Source of the DNA: Rhodobacteraceae bacterium M385
GTDB taxonomy: Bacteria > Pseudomonadota > Alphaproteobacteria > Rhodobacterales > Rhodobacteraceae
Direction: 5' to 3'
DNA length: 64,000 bases
Assembly: GCA_025141835.1 (NCBI GenBank)
Contig: CP081102.1
Coordinates: 1,302,001-1,366,000 of the forward strand
Below are positions 34,197 through 42,505 of the stretch, piece after piece. The translations under genes and the position numbers were made by a program. Every line of letters starts with the position of its first letter. Positions within the stretch are counted from its first letter, which is position 1. The notes under the pieces are model-generated. The model was not told where the DNA came from and did not search any database. It worked only from the letters and a program-made list of their open reading frames with translations.

Positions 34197-35087
34197 ATGA
34201 CTATTCGTATCGGTAACGCACCTTGTTCATGGGGCGTGGAATTCGCAGATGACGCCCGTAATCCCACGTGGCAGTCGGTTTTGTCTGACTGCGCGGCAGC
34301 GGGCTATAAGGGGATCGAACTGGGGCCAGTGGGCTTCATGCCAGAAGATCCGGCGCTGTTGGGCGACGCATTGATTGAGCATGACTTGGAGCTGATCGGT
34401 GGCGTCGTTTTCCGCCCGTTCCACGACCCGAATGCCTGGGACGATGTGCTGGACGGTGCCGTCCGCACCTGTAAGGCGCTGACGGCCCATGGTGCGGAAC
34501 ATCTTGTTTTGATTGACTCTATCTCTCCTCGACGTGCGCCCACCGCGGGCCGTGCTGATGCCGCCGAGCAGATGGATGCGGGTGAGTGGGCCGCTTACCG
34601 GGACCGGATCGCGAAGATCGCAAAAATCGGAGCCGAGGAATACGGGTTGACCGTGGGTATTCACGCCCATGCGGCGGGGTTCATGGATTTCGAGCCTGAG
34701 TTGGAACGTTTGTTGGATGAAGTACCCGAAGAGATCTTGAAAATTTGCTTCGATACTGGTCACCACTCTTACGCGGGTTTCGATCCCGTGGCTTTTATGA
34801 AGCGCCACATAAACCGCATTTCTTATATGCATTTCAAAGACATCGACCCCGTTGTTAAAGCGGACGTGATCGCGAAAGGCACCGGATTTTACGATGCATG
34901 CGGTCAGGGGATCTTCTGCAACCTGGGTCAGGGCGATGTGGATTTCCCTGCTGTGCGCCAGATCTTGTTGGACGCCGGGTTTGAGGGCTGGTGCACCGTG
35001 GAGCAGGATTGCGATCCGCTGTTGGATGTGCGCCCTCTAGATGATGCGCGTGCCAACCGTGAGTATCTGCAAAGCATTGGCTTTTAA
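34197..35087 (+). CDS. iolE: Myo-inosose-2 dehydratase
   Basis: A 296-residue xylose-isomerase-like TIM barrel. IolE features include the start RIGNAPCSWGVEFADD, GYKGIELGPVGFMPED, VGIHAHAAGFMDFEPELERL, CFDTGHHSYAGFDPVAF and the C-terminal GWCTVEQDCDP with the metal-binding glutamate. It dehydrates scyllo-inosose to the trihydroxycyclohexane-dione that IolD hydrolyses. The ATG at 34197 has GAAAGGG upstream. It is flanked by two Gfo/Idh genes in the same direction. Confidence 0.93.
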   Translation: MTIRIGNAPCSWGVEFADDARNPTWQSVLSDCAAAGYKGIELGPVGFMPEDPALLGDALIEHDLELIGGVVFRPFHDPNAWDDVLDGAVRTCKALTAHGAEHLVLIDSISPRRAPTAGRADAAEQMDAGEWAAYRDRIAKIAKIGAEEYGLTVGIHAHAAGFMDFEPELERLLDEVPEEILKICFDTGHHSYAGFDPVAFMKRHINRISYMHFKDIDPVVKADVIAKGTGFYDACGQGIFCNLGQGDVDFPAVRQILLDAGFEGWCTVEQDCDPLLDVRPLDDARANREYLQSIGF

Positions 35088-35094
35088 GCACGAC

Positions 35095-35110
35095 CCGGGC
35101 CGAGGCCCGG
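35095..35110. repeat. REP-like palindrome CCGGGCC-GA-GGCCCGG
   Basis: A 7-bp perfect stem with a two-base loop in the 39-base gap between iolE and the second dehydrogenase, followed by TCTAC and a good AGGAGG site. The same element occurs twice, in inverted pair form, at 42453-42496. Confidence 0.7.
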
Positions 35111-35126
35111 TCTACAGGAGGCGGCG

Positions 35127-36260
35127 ATGACAAAGCTGAAATGGGGTATGATTGGTGGCGGTGAGGGGTCTCAGATCGGGCCCGCGCACCGCCTTGGGGC
35201 GCAGGCCGATGGGAACTTTGTTCTGACGGCTGGCGCATTGGATCATGACGCGGAGAAGGGGCGTAAGTACGCTGAATCCTTGGGGGTTTCGCCGGATCGT
35301 GCCTACGGCGATTGGCGCGAGATGCTGGCCGCGGAATCCGCGCGGGAGGATCGTGTTGATCTGGTGACGGTGGCGACGCCGAACTCCACCCACTTCGAGA
35401 TTACCAAGGCGTTTCTTGAAGCCGGCTTTAATGTCCTGTGCGAAAAGCCCATGACGATGACCGTGGAGCAGGGCGAGGAGATCGTCCAAGTTGCGGAAAA
35501 GGCAGGGAAAATATGCGCCGTTAACTATTGCTACTCGGCCTATCCAATGGTGCGGGAAATGCGCCATATGGTGGCGCAGGGCGAGATCGGGAAGGTCCGT
35601 TTGGTCGTCACGAATTTCTCTCATGGACACCATGGGGATGCGACGGATGCCGACAACCCTCGGGTTCGGTGGCGCTATGATCCTGAAATGGCTGGTGTTT
35701 CTGGCCAGTTCGCCGATTGCGGCATCCACGCGATGCATATGGCCAGCTTCATCACCGGCGACGAGGTGCGAGAGCTTTCCGCCGACTTCGCCAGCGCGAT
35801 CGACAGCCGGGTTCTGGAAGATGATGCTATGGTTAACTTCCGCATGGAAGGCGGCACCGTGGGGCGGCTCTGGACCTCGTCTGTGGCGATTGGGCGGCAG
35901 CACGGTTTCGACATCCAAGTGTTTGGAGAGACTGGCGGATTCCGGTGGGCGTCCGAGCAGCCGAACCAAGTTTACTACACGCCTGTGGGTGGGCGGACAC
36001 AGATCATGGAGAAGGGCGAAGGTGGTCTTTCCGATGAGGCAACCCGCCTGAGCCGCGTGGCAATTGCGCATCCCGAGGGCTTTCCCCTGGCCGTCGCCAA
36101 TATCTACGTGGATTTGGCCAGCGCGATCCGAGGCGGGTCATCCGCCAACCTGCCCAAAGCGGTGGACGGGGTGCGGTCCATGGCGGCGGTATATGCGGCG
36201 GTGGATTCGGCCAAAGAGCGCGGAAAATGGGTTGATGCGCGGCCTCCGATGTTCCGTTAA
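35127..36260 (+). CDS. Second Gfo/Idh/MocA-family dehydrogenase of the inositol cluster
   Basis: A 377-residue oxidoreductase. The Rossmann motif is MIGGGEGSQIGPAHR (residues 8-22), the EKPMT motif with catalytic lysine is at about 107-111 (NVLCEKPMTMTVEQGE), and QFADCGIHAMHM supplies the Asp-x3-His dyad. It is larger than the first paralogue and of a different subgroup, with the GGGEGS dinucleotide loop seen in inosose or keto-inositol reductases. It probably handles another inositol isomer or an inososes/inositol interconversion. It ends the plus-strand unit of three genes. Confidence 0.85.
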   Translation: MTKLKWGMIGGGEGSQIGPAHRLGAQADGNFVLTAGALDHDAEKGRKYAESLGVSPDRAYGDWREMLAAESAREDRVDLVTVATPNSTHFEITKAFLEAGFNVLCEKPMTMTVEQGEEIVQVAEKAGKICAVNYCYSAYPMVREMRHMVAQGEIGKVRLVVTNFSHGHHGDATDADNPRVRWRYDPEMAGVSGQFADCGIHAMHMASFITGDEVRELSADFASAIDSRVLEDDAMVNFRMEGGTVGRLWTSSVAIGRQHGFDIQVFGETGGFRWASEQPNQVYYTPVGGRTQIMEKGEGGLSDEATRLSRVAIAHPEGFPLAVANIYVDLASAIRGGSSANLPKAVDGVRSMAAVYAAVDSAKERGKWVDARPPMFR

Positions 36261-36360
36261 GGGCAAATAGGGCGTCGCTAAAGCCCGTTGTGCCGCAGCC
36301 ACACATTCTACGCACGGAATCGCCCAACACGGCCGGTTTCGTGCAACATTTTACGCAATG

Positions 36361-37359
36361 TTAACCTAGCGGGCGTAGGGTGCCACGCTCTACCACCCGG
36401 CATGGGAACAGCCGGGTTTCGGGGTGTCGGTTGGGTGCCTCCACCGTATCAACCACCAGATCAATGGAGGCGCTGATAATCTCCGCCACGGGTTGGCGGA
36501 TCGTGGTGAGGTTAATACTTTGCCACGCGGCCATTTCCATATCGTTCAACCCGATGATCCCGATGTCGCCGGGCACCGATAGCCCGGCCTCCTGGACCGC
36601 CGATAGCGCCCCGACGGACAGAACATCGTCACCGCAGAAATATGCCTCTGCGGGGTCGGTCATCAGCAACTTGGTCATCTCGACCCGACCGGCGTCGAAG
36701 GAATAGGCCTGCGCATAAGACACCGAAACTTCTATCTCAGGTTGGTTACGCAGCGTGCCTAAGAAGCCCAGAGCCCGGTCTTGGGTAGAGGTTGCGTCCT
36801 TTGGGCCGCCCAAGAAGGCCACTTTTTTATAACCCCGTGCCGCCAATGTTTCCGCGGCCATTCGGCCGCAGGCGACGTTGTCGATTCCCACCACATGGAC
36901 CTGAGGCGCGGCCGCATAGCGGCCGAAAGAATGAACGACGGGAATGCCCGCGGCGCGGTAAGCCTCGGCAAAGCTGGGGGGTAGGGTGGAGGAGGCGACG
37001 ATGGCCCCGTCCACCGAATACTGCCGCATCATGCGCACAGAGTTCACCGGGTCCGTTTCATCGGAAAGGTTCACCAGAAGGGGGCGCAATCCTCGATCCT
37101 GAAGACCGCGTGTGAAGCGGTCAAACACTTCTAGAAACAAGGGGTTGTGGAAGTTGTTGGAGACAAGGCCGATCAACTTCGTGCGGCCTGTGGTCAGCGA
37201 CGAGGCAAGCGCGTTGGGCGAGTAGCCCAAGTCATCGGCCGCGCGTTCCACCTTGGCTCGGGTCTTGGAGGAAACTGACGCGCCCTTGGTAAATGTGCGC
37301 GAAACAGCAGAGGTCGAAACGCCCGCACGCATTGCTACATCTTTTAAGGTTACGGCCAT
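36361..37359 (-). CDS. LacI-family regulator of the inositol regulon
   Basis: About 332 residues from ATG 37359 (MAVTLKDVAMRAGVSTSAVS). It has a canonical LacI helix-turn-helix (TLKDVAMRAGVSTSAVSRTF) with hinge SPNALASSL, followed by a sugar-binding-like sensor domain (IGLVSNNFHNPLFLEVFDRF, GIIGLNDMEMAAWQSINLTTIRQP). The AxxL in the hinge helix fits recognition of a CG-centred palindrome, and such a palindrome (TTGCAACCGGTTGCAA) is found 79 bases upstream and again between iolD and the dehydrogenase. It is therefore the likely repressor of both iol units and the importer, relieved by an inositol metabolite. Confidence 0.9.
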   Translation of the reverse strand: MAVTLKDVAMRAGVSTSAVSRTFTKGASVSSKTRAKVERAADDLGYSPNALASSLTTGRTKLIGLVSNNFHNPLFLEVFDRFTRGLQDRGLRPLLVNLSDETDPVNSVRMMRQYSVDGAIVASSTLPPSFAEAYRAAGIPVVHSFGRYAAAPQVHVVGIDNVACGRMAAETLAARGYKKVAFLGGPKDATSTQDRALGFLGTLRNQPEIEVSVSYAQAYSFDAGRVEMTKLLMTDPAEAYFCGDDVLSVGALSAVQEAGLSVPGDIGIIGLNDMEMAAWQSINLTTIRQPVAEIISASIDLVVDTVEAPNRHPETRLFPCRVVERGTLRPLG

Positions 37360-37437
37360 GGTTCCACTTAATCTGAGGCGCTCTGGTATGCCAGAGCCAA
37401 CATCGATGAGCATCATCCTGCTGCGGTCGGAAATTTA

Positions 37438-37453
37438 TTGCAACCGGTTGCAA
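37438..37453. promoter_or_regulatory. Second identical 16-bp LacI operator, between lacI and the inositol-type importer
   Basis: TTGCAACCGGTTGCAA again, identical to 33040-33055. It is 79 bases upstream of lacI and 85 bases upstream of the binding-protein gene, and so suited to autoregulation and control of the importer. Confidence 0.85.
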
Positions 37454-37538
37454 AAATTCCGAATCACGGCTACGCTTTTCGTCAAGGCGGGCAAGGCAAG
37501 TGCCATTCGACCCGCCCCATATCTTTTGGGAGGAAAAT

Positions 37539-38486
37539 ATGAACGCATTTTTCAAGACGATGGCAGTCACCGCGGTTTCCGCAGTTGCCCTGATGGGTGC
37601 CACGGCGGTTCACGCTGAAGGCGAGCGTTATGTGCTGGTCAGCCATGCACCGGACAGCGACAGCTGGTGGAACACGATCCGCAACGCCCTGGCTTTGGCC
37701 GGCGAGCAGATGGACGTAGAGGTTGAATACCGCAACCCGCCAACTGGCGACATCGCCGACATGGCGCGTCTGATCGAGCAGGCGGCGGCTTCTGGCCCAG
37801 ACGGCATCATCACGACACTTGCCGACCCCACCGTTCTGTCCGACAGCATCCAAGCTGCCGTAGATGCGGGAGTTGACGTCATCATCATGAACTCTGGCAC
37901 GCCAGAGCAAGCGCGCGAAGTGGGCGCTTTGATGTATGTTGGTCAGCCCGAATATGACGCGGGCTTCGCAGCAGGTCAGCGCGCATCTGGCGACGGTGTC
38001 ACCAACTTCCTCTGCGTGAACCACGTCATCTCTAACCCCGTTGTGGCCGAGCGTTGCCAAGGCTTCGCCGATGGTCTGGGTGTGGAACTGGGCGAGAGCA
38101 TGATCGACGCCGGTCAAGACCCTCAGGAAATTCAAAACCGGGTCATGGCTTACTTGAACGCCAACCCTGAAACTGATGGCATCCTTGCCCTTGGGCCAAC
38201 ATCGGCTGACCCCACCATCCTGGCGCTAGAAGAGCTTGGCCTGGCCGGTGACATCTACTTTGGCACGTTTGACCTTGGCGAAAACATCGTCAGCGCGATC
38301 CGTGACGGCGTGATCAACTGGGGCATCGACCAGCAACCCTTCTTGCAGGCCTATCTGCCGGTTGTCGTGATGACCAACTACCACCGCTATGGCGTGCTGC
38401 CGGGCAACAACATCAACTCTGGCCCCGGTTTCATCACTGCCGATGGTCTTGAGTTGGTCGAAGCTCTGGCCGGCGAGTACCGCTAA
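37539..38486 (+). CDS. Periplasmic inositol/sugar-binding protein of an ABC importer
   Basis: About 315 residues from ATG 37539, which follows GGGAGG. Residues 1-26 are a Sec signal peptide ending in AVHA. The mature protein is a Peripla_BP_4-type ribose/inositol binding protein: YVLVSHAPDSDSWWNTIRNA at the start, DGIITTLADPTVL and INSGPGFITADG near the end. Together with the adjacent permease, single-domain ATPase, LacI and iol genes, myo-inositol or a derivative is the probable ligand. It is followed by two hairpins before the permease gene. Confidence 0.88.
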   Translation: MNAFFKTMAVTAVSAVALMGATAVHAEGERYVLVSHAPDSDSWWNTIRNALALAGEQMDVEVEYRNPPTGDIADMARLIEQAAASGPDGIITTLADPTVLSDSIQAAVDAGVDVIIMNSGTPEQAREVGALMYVGQPEYDAGFAAGQRASGDGVTNFLCVNHVISNPVVAERCQGFADGLGVELGESMIDAGQDPQEIQNRVMAYLNANPETDGILALGPTSADPTILALEELGLAGDIYFGTFDLGENIVSAIRDGVINWGIDQQPFLQAYLPVVVMTNYHRYGVLPGNNINSGPGFITADGLELVEALAGEYR

Positions 38487-38497
38487 TTTGCCAACCG

Positions 38498-38525
38498 CCC
38501 CGTGCATAACAATGTACGCGCGGGG
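38498..38525. terminator. Stem-loop after the inositol-type binding protein
   Basis: An 8-bp stem CCCCGTGC / GCGCGGGG with one G-T pair, starting 11 bases after the stop codon. With the next hairpin it probably sets the ratio of binding protein to permease. Confidence 0.55.
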
Positions 38526-38536
38526 CTAGGTTTTCA

Positions 38537-38571
38537 GGGCGGGCGGCGGCGACGTTGCCTGTCCTTTTTTT
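38537..38571 (+). terminator. Rho-independent-like attenuator with T7 tract
   Basis: A stem formed by GGCGA / TTGCC (with outer GGGC/GTCC pairing possible) directly precedes seven consecutive T. It is the best intrinsic terminator shape in the window, yet it lies inside the importer operon, implying partial termination before the permease gene. Confidence 0.6.
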
Positions 38572-38631
38572 ATTCCAAGACACGCAGTTCAGAGGTGCCC
38601 ATTGGGCGCGAACGACCGGGGAGACAGAGAG

Positions 38632-39762
38632 ATGAGTGAAACGCAGCCATTGGCCGCAGGCGGTCCAGATGATGAGCGCATAAAGGAACAGGGCGGGTTC
38701 CGAAAATGGCTTATCCGCCCCGAGTTGGGCGGCATCGTCGGCGTAATCGCCGTATTCGTATTCTTCGGCATTTTGGCGGGCGACAGCGGCATGTTTAACG
38801 CCCAAGGCATCATGAACTGGAGCCAGATTTCCGCGCAATTCATGATTATCGCCGTTGGGGCCTGCATGTTGATGGTCGCCGGAGAGTTCGATCTTTCCGT
38901 AGGCTCGATGATCGGTTTCGCGGGAATTTCGATTGCGATGTTCGGCGTCGTCTGGGGCCTGCCCATGTGGCTGGCGATCGTCATCACCTTCGCGATCTGC
39001 CTGACCATTGGCGCTATCAACGGCATCATTGTGGTGCGCACGGGCTTGCCGTCGTTCATCGTGACGCTGGCGTTCCTGTTTATCTTGCGGGGCTTTACCA
39101 TCTTCGTGCCGCAAACGGTTGAAAGCCGCACCATCATTGGCGGTATCGAAGAAGCGGCAGAGGGCGATTGGCTGGCCGCACTTTTCAACACCGATCTGGC
39201 CGGGTGGTTCTTTGTCTGGCTCGCCGATATCGGTTTAGTCGATACCTTCACCCGAGGCACCCGAGAGGGGGAGCCGGTGATTAGCGGTCTGCCAATGCTG
39301 ATTGTTTGGGCGATCGTTCTGGTTATCGCAGGCCACATCATTCTGACCCGCACCAAGTACGGCAACTGGATTTTCGCGGCTGGCGGCGACGCACAGGCGG
39401 CACGTTACGTGGGTGTTCCGGTGGACCGGGTGAAGATCTCGATGTTCATGACGACAGCGTTTTGCGCCACGGTTTTTGCCTGTGTGCAGGTGTTTGAATT
39501 CGGCTCAGCCGCCGCCGACCGCGGTATCTTGAAAGAGTTCGAGGCGATCATTGCCGTGGTCATCGGGGGCGCGTTGCTAACCGGCGGATACGGCTCGGTT
39601 ATGGGGGCCGCCTTGGGCGCGTTGATCTTTGGCGTCGTTCAGCAGGGCCTGTTCTTTGCGGACGTGGAAAGCAGCCTGTTCCGGGTCTTCCTTGGCATCA
39701 TCTTGTTGTTCGCCGTGGTTTTGAACACCTACATCCGCCGCATCATCACGGGAGAGCGTTAA
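38632..39762 (+). CDS. ABC importer permease, ribose/inositol type
   Basis: About 376 residues from ATG 38632 (MSETQPLAAGG), with GGGGAG upstream. A 35-residue hydrophilic N-terminus precedes eight to ten membrane helices. The RbsC-type signature is MLMVAGEFDLSVGSMIGFAG (about residues 80-100) with INGIIVVRTGLPSFIVTLAF next, and the late IAVVIGGALLTGGYGSVMGA block. It forms the channel for the inositol-type importer. Its stop overlaps the ATPase start (TAATG). Confidence 0.92.
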   Translation: MSETQPLAAGGPDDERIKEQGGFRKWLIRPELGGIVGVIAVFVFFGILAGDSGMFNAQGIMNWSQISAQFMIIAVGACMLMVAGEFDLSVGSMIGFAGISIAMFGVVWGLPMWLAIVITFAICLTIGAINGIIVVRTGLPSFIVTLAFLFILRGFTIFVPQTVESRTIIGGIEEAAEGDWLAALFNTDLAGWFFVWLADIGLVDTFTRGTREGEPVISGLPMLIVWAIVLVIAGHIILTRTKYGNWIFAAGGDAQAARYVGVPVDRVKISMFMTTAFCATVFACVQVFEFGSAAADRGILKEFEAIIAVVIGGALLTGGYGSVMGAALGALIFGVVQQGLFFADVESSLFRVFLGIILLFAVVLNTYIRRIITGER

Positions 39763-40532
39763 TGTCTGATCCAATCGTGAAAATGGTCGATATCGAAAAG
39801 CACTTCGGCCCGGTTATTGCTCTGAACGGCGTCTCTTTCGACGTGCGGGCGGGGGAATGTCATTGCCTTCTGGGTGATAACGGCGCGGGGAAATCGACCT
39901 TCATCAAGACGATGTCGGGGGTGCATAAACCCACGTCCGGCACCATTTTGTTCGAGGGCCAGGAGATGAACTTCTCGTCCCCGCGTGACTCGATGGAGGC
40001 CGGAATTGCGACGGTTTACCAAGACCTTGCTATGATCCCGCTGATGTCCGTCACCCGTAACTTCTGGATGGGCCGCGAGCCTACGAAGCGGTTCGGCATG
40101 ATCGACTTCGAGAAGGCCAATTCCACCACGATGTCCGAGATGAGGAAGATGGGCATTAACCTGCGCTCGCCCGATCAGGCGGTAGGCACCCTGTCGGGCG
40201 GCGAACGTCAGACCGTTGCCATTGCACGGGCTGTCTACTTCGGTGCGAAAGTGCTGATTTTGGACGAGCCGACCTCGGCCCTTGGGGTGCGGCAGACGGC
40301 GAACGTTCTGGCCACGGTGGACCGGGTCCGCAAGGCGGGCATCGGCGTGGTTTTCATCACCCACAACGTGCGTCACGCTTTGGCTGTGGGTGACCGGTTC
40401 ACGGTGCTGAACCGGGGCAAAACCCTCGGCACGGCTCAGAAGGGTGAGATCACACCGGAAGAACTGCAAGACCTTATGGCTGGTGGCCAAGAGATGGCGC
40501 AGCTTGAAGGCTCGCTTGGTGGCACGGTCTAA
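39762..40532 (+). CDS. ABC importer ATP-binding protein, single-domain ribose/inositol type
   Basis: A 256-residue ATPase with one nucleotide-binding domain only. Walker A is LLGDNGAGKSTFIKT, the signature is LSGGERQTVAIARAV, Walker B is LILDEPTSALG and the H-loop is FITHNVRHAL. RbsA- and MglA-type ATPases are double-domain proteins of about 500 residues; this short form is used by a subset of sugar importers (FrcA-like) and must act as a homodimer. It ends 76 bases before the convergent aromatic cluster. Confidence 0.92.
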   Translation: MSDPIVKMVDIEKHFGPVIALNGVSFDVRAGECHCLLGDNGAGKSTFIKTMSGVHKPTSGTILFEGQEMNFSSPRDSMEAGIATVYQDLAMIPLMSVTRNFWMGREPTKRFGMIDFEKANSTTMSEMRKMGINLRSPDQAVGTLSGGERQTVAIARAVYFGAKVLILDEPTSALGVRQTANVLATVDRVRKAGIGVVFITHNVRHALAVGDRFTVLNRGKTLGTAQKGEITPEELQDLMAGGQEMAQLEGSLGGTV

Positions 40533-40563
40533 CAGACCACTTCTCCAGCGCTAAAAGCCGATG

Positions 40564-40594
40564 TCAGAGCGCCCTCGAAAGAGTGGCGCTCTGA
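40564..40594. terminator. Bidirectional hairpin between importer and aromatic cluster
   Basis: A perfect 10-bp stem TCAGAGCGCC / GGCGCTCTGA with an 11-base loop in the gap between convergent genes. The T-tract is poor (TCGCTTCT). It probably terminates both transcripts. Confidence 0.75.
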
Positions 40595-40608
40595 TCGCTT
40601 CTGGGGGA

Positions 40609-40791
40609 TTAAGCCGCGGCCTGAAGTGCCGCGCGAATAATGTCTCGATCCCCAATATGGTTGGCAAGAATCAGGATCAGCCGCGCGTTCAAAGCGTCGG
40701 ATTGGTCCTTGGATAGCCCATCATGGGCGGCCAGAAGGTCATCGTAGAAGCCATCGGGATCGGAAATGTTGGGTTGCGTATTCAGGGTCAT
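40609..40791 (-). CDS. DUF2783-type small protein
   Basis: A 60-residue protein from ATG 40791 (MTLNTQPNISDPDGFYDDLL). It matches the small DUF2783 family as I know it (DPDGFYxxLLxAHxGL...NARLILLLANHIGD), found next to FAD-dependent aromatic hydroxylases. No enzymatic motif is visible; a helical, acidic protein that could be an accessory subunit. Its start overlaps the stop of the monooxygenase gene (ATGA), so the two are translated together. Confidence 0.8.
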   Translation of the reverse strand: MTLNTQPNISDPDGFYDDLLAAHDGLSKDQSDALNARLILILANHIGDRDIIRAALQAAA

Positions 40792-42431
40792 GGGTGGCCT
40801 ATGGCGGTAAGGATGGCGTCGCGGATCTGGGCGGGTGTAGCTTTGTCCCATCGGGCCGCGACATGTTGGTCGGGGCGGATCAGGTAAAGCGCGTGGGGCG
40901 CGTCGCCCAGATATCGCGCGCGCAAATCGGGGGTGATGCGATTGCCCGATAGCCTGACAGTGTTGAGCGGAAGCGCACCGGGAAGCTCGTTTACTGCCGG
41001 AACATCCGTTTCAAGACTTAGCAAGGTGAATCGGCCCAAAAGTAACTCTAGAAGATGACTTTCGGTAAACACCTCTTCCTTGCCATCGGTCAGCGGGGCA
41101 TCGGGGCAAGGCGAACCGGGCCGTGTTCGTTGCGGCCCCCCGGGCAGGGCGTCGGGGGTGTTGAGGGGCATGTTGTCGTAGGTGCTTGGCACGGAAAGGC
41201 GGCCTGAATTTACCATCGGCCGGGCGAAGGCGTGATCCTTGGCCAGCGTCAGCACCGCGTTGCGGAAGATCTTGGAGGTCTCGGATTTCGGGGTCAGGAA
41301 ATCGGTGGCACGGGTGGAATTAAGGATATTCTCATCCGCCGCGAACGCCCGTTCCTCATGATAGCTATCAAGTAAGCTGTCGGGGGCGCGGCCCTTCAGA
41401 ACAAGGTCCAACTTCCAAGCGAGGTTATCGGCGTCCTGGATGCCCGAGTTCGCCCCGCGCGCCCCGAAGGGAGAGACTTGATGCGCGCTGTCGCCTGCGA
41501 AGAGCACACGCCCATGGCGGAAGCGCTCCATCCGGCGGCACTGGAACGTGTAGATAGAGGTCCAAACAAGATCGTATTGCGTGCCTGCGGGCAGGAATTC
41601 GTCGATGCGTTGGCGGATGCGATCCTCGGCCAGTTCGGCCTTGCGGTCGATGTCCCAGCCGAGTTGAAAGTCGATGCGCCAGACATCATCGGGTTGCTTG
41701 TGCAGCAAGGCCGATTGCGGCTTGGCGCTGAGTGGCGGTTCAAACCAGAACCAGCGCTCTGTCGGGAAGGGGGCGGTCATTTTTACGTCCGCGATCAGGA
41801 AGTTATCCTCGAACACGCGGCCATCGAAGGTGAGGCCCATCATATCACGGGTGGGCGAACGCGCCCCGTCGCAGGCGATGACGTAATCGGCTGTGGCTTG
41901 GTAAGGACCGTCTGGCGTGTCGATGGTTAACGTGACCTTGTCGGCGTCCTGCGTGAGCGCGGTAACGACATTGCGGCCCCGGATCTCGATTGGTTTTCCG
42001 GCAGCCTCGGCCACACGGAGTTGATCGACGAGGAACTTTTCAAAGTAGGGCTGTTGCAGGTTTATGAAAGCCGGATTGCGATGGCCATCTTCTGGAAGGA
42101 GGTTGAAGTTGAAGACTTCGCCGTCGCCATGAAACACGCGCCCCGTGTTCCAAACGACACCCTTCTCACGCATGGGCCCGCCCGCGCCAAGCCGGTCGGC
42201 GATTTCAAGGGTGCGCTTGGCGAAACAGATCGCACGAGAGCCTTGGCCGACGCCGTCATGATCATCGAGGATCAGGGCAGGCGTCCCCTTTTGCGCAAGG
42301 TCCAGACCCGTGGCCACGCCGATGGGCCCGCCACCGATGATGATGACGGGATGATGCGCCACGCGCTGTTGGTCAGGAACCGGCGCGTAGGGGTAGAGGG
42401 TGTGAGCGAGGGCGTAGGTGGCTCCGACCAT
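40788..42431 (-). CDS. FAD-dependent aromatic monooxygenase (MhpA-like group A)
   Basis: A 547-residue flavoprotein hydroxylase. The FAD dinucleotide motif VIIIGGGPIGVATGLDLA begins near residue 29, the DG motif is YVIACDGARSPTR (about 185-197) and the GD motif is GRVLFAGDSAHQVSPFGARG (about 315). A C-terminal thioredoxin-like region follows. Such enzymes hydroxylate phenolic acids using NAD(P)H and O2. In a cluster with hmgA, maiA and fahA it might make homogentisate from a hydroxyphenylacetate, but this is inferred. The residues before the FAD motif (YPYAPVPDQQRVAHHP) are typical of this subgroup, supporting the start; GGAAGG precedes it. Confidence 0.85.
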   Translation of the reverse strand: MVGATYALAHTLYPYAPVPDQQRVAHHPVIIIGGGPIGVATGLDLAQKGTPALILDDHDGVGQGSRAICFAKRTLEIADRLGAGGPMREKGVVWNTGRVFHGDGEVFNFNLLPEDGHRNPAFINLQQPYFEKFLVDQLRVAEAAGKPIEIRGRNVVTALTQDADKVTLTIDTPDGPYQATADYVIACDGARSPTRDMMGLTFDGRVFEDNFLIADVKMTAPFPTERWFWFEPPLSAKPQSALLHKQPDDVWRIDFQLGWDIDRKAELAEDRIRQRIDEFLPAGTQYDLVWTSIYTFQCRRMERFRHGRVLFAGDSAHQVSPFGARGANSGIQDADNLAWKLDLVLKGRAPDSLLDSYHEERAFAADENILNSTRATDFLTPKSETSKIFRNAVLTLAKDHAFARPMVNSGRLSVPSTYDNMPLNTPDALPGGPQRTRPGSPCPDAPLTDGKEEVFTESHLLELLLGRFTLLSLETDVPAVNELPGALPLNTVRLSGNRITPDLRARYLGDAPHALYLIRPDQHVAARWDKATPAQIRDAILTAIGHP

Positions 42432-42452
42432 ATGCGTGTCCTTCCGTGTAGA

Positions 42453-42496
42453 CCGGGCCTTGGCCCGGATTGCGCCGTCCCCGGGCCAAGGCCCGG
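42453..42496. repeat. Inverted pair of REP-like palindromes
   Basis: CCGGGCC-TT-GGCCCGG (42453-42468) and CCGGGCC-AA-GGCCCGG (42481-42496), flanked by GTAGA on the left and TTTAC on the right, so the whole block is nearly symmetric. It fills the gap between the monooxygenase start and the end of the MBL-fold gene. A single related unit is at 35095-35110. Confidence 0.75.
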
Positions 42497-42505
42497 TTTA
42501 CGGGG

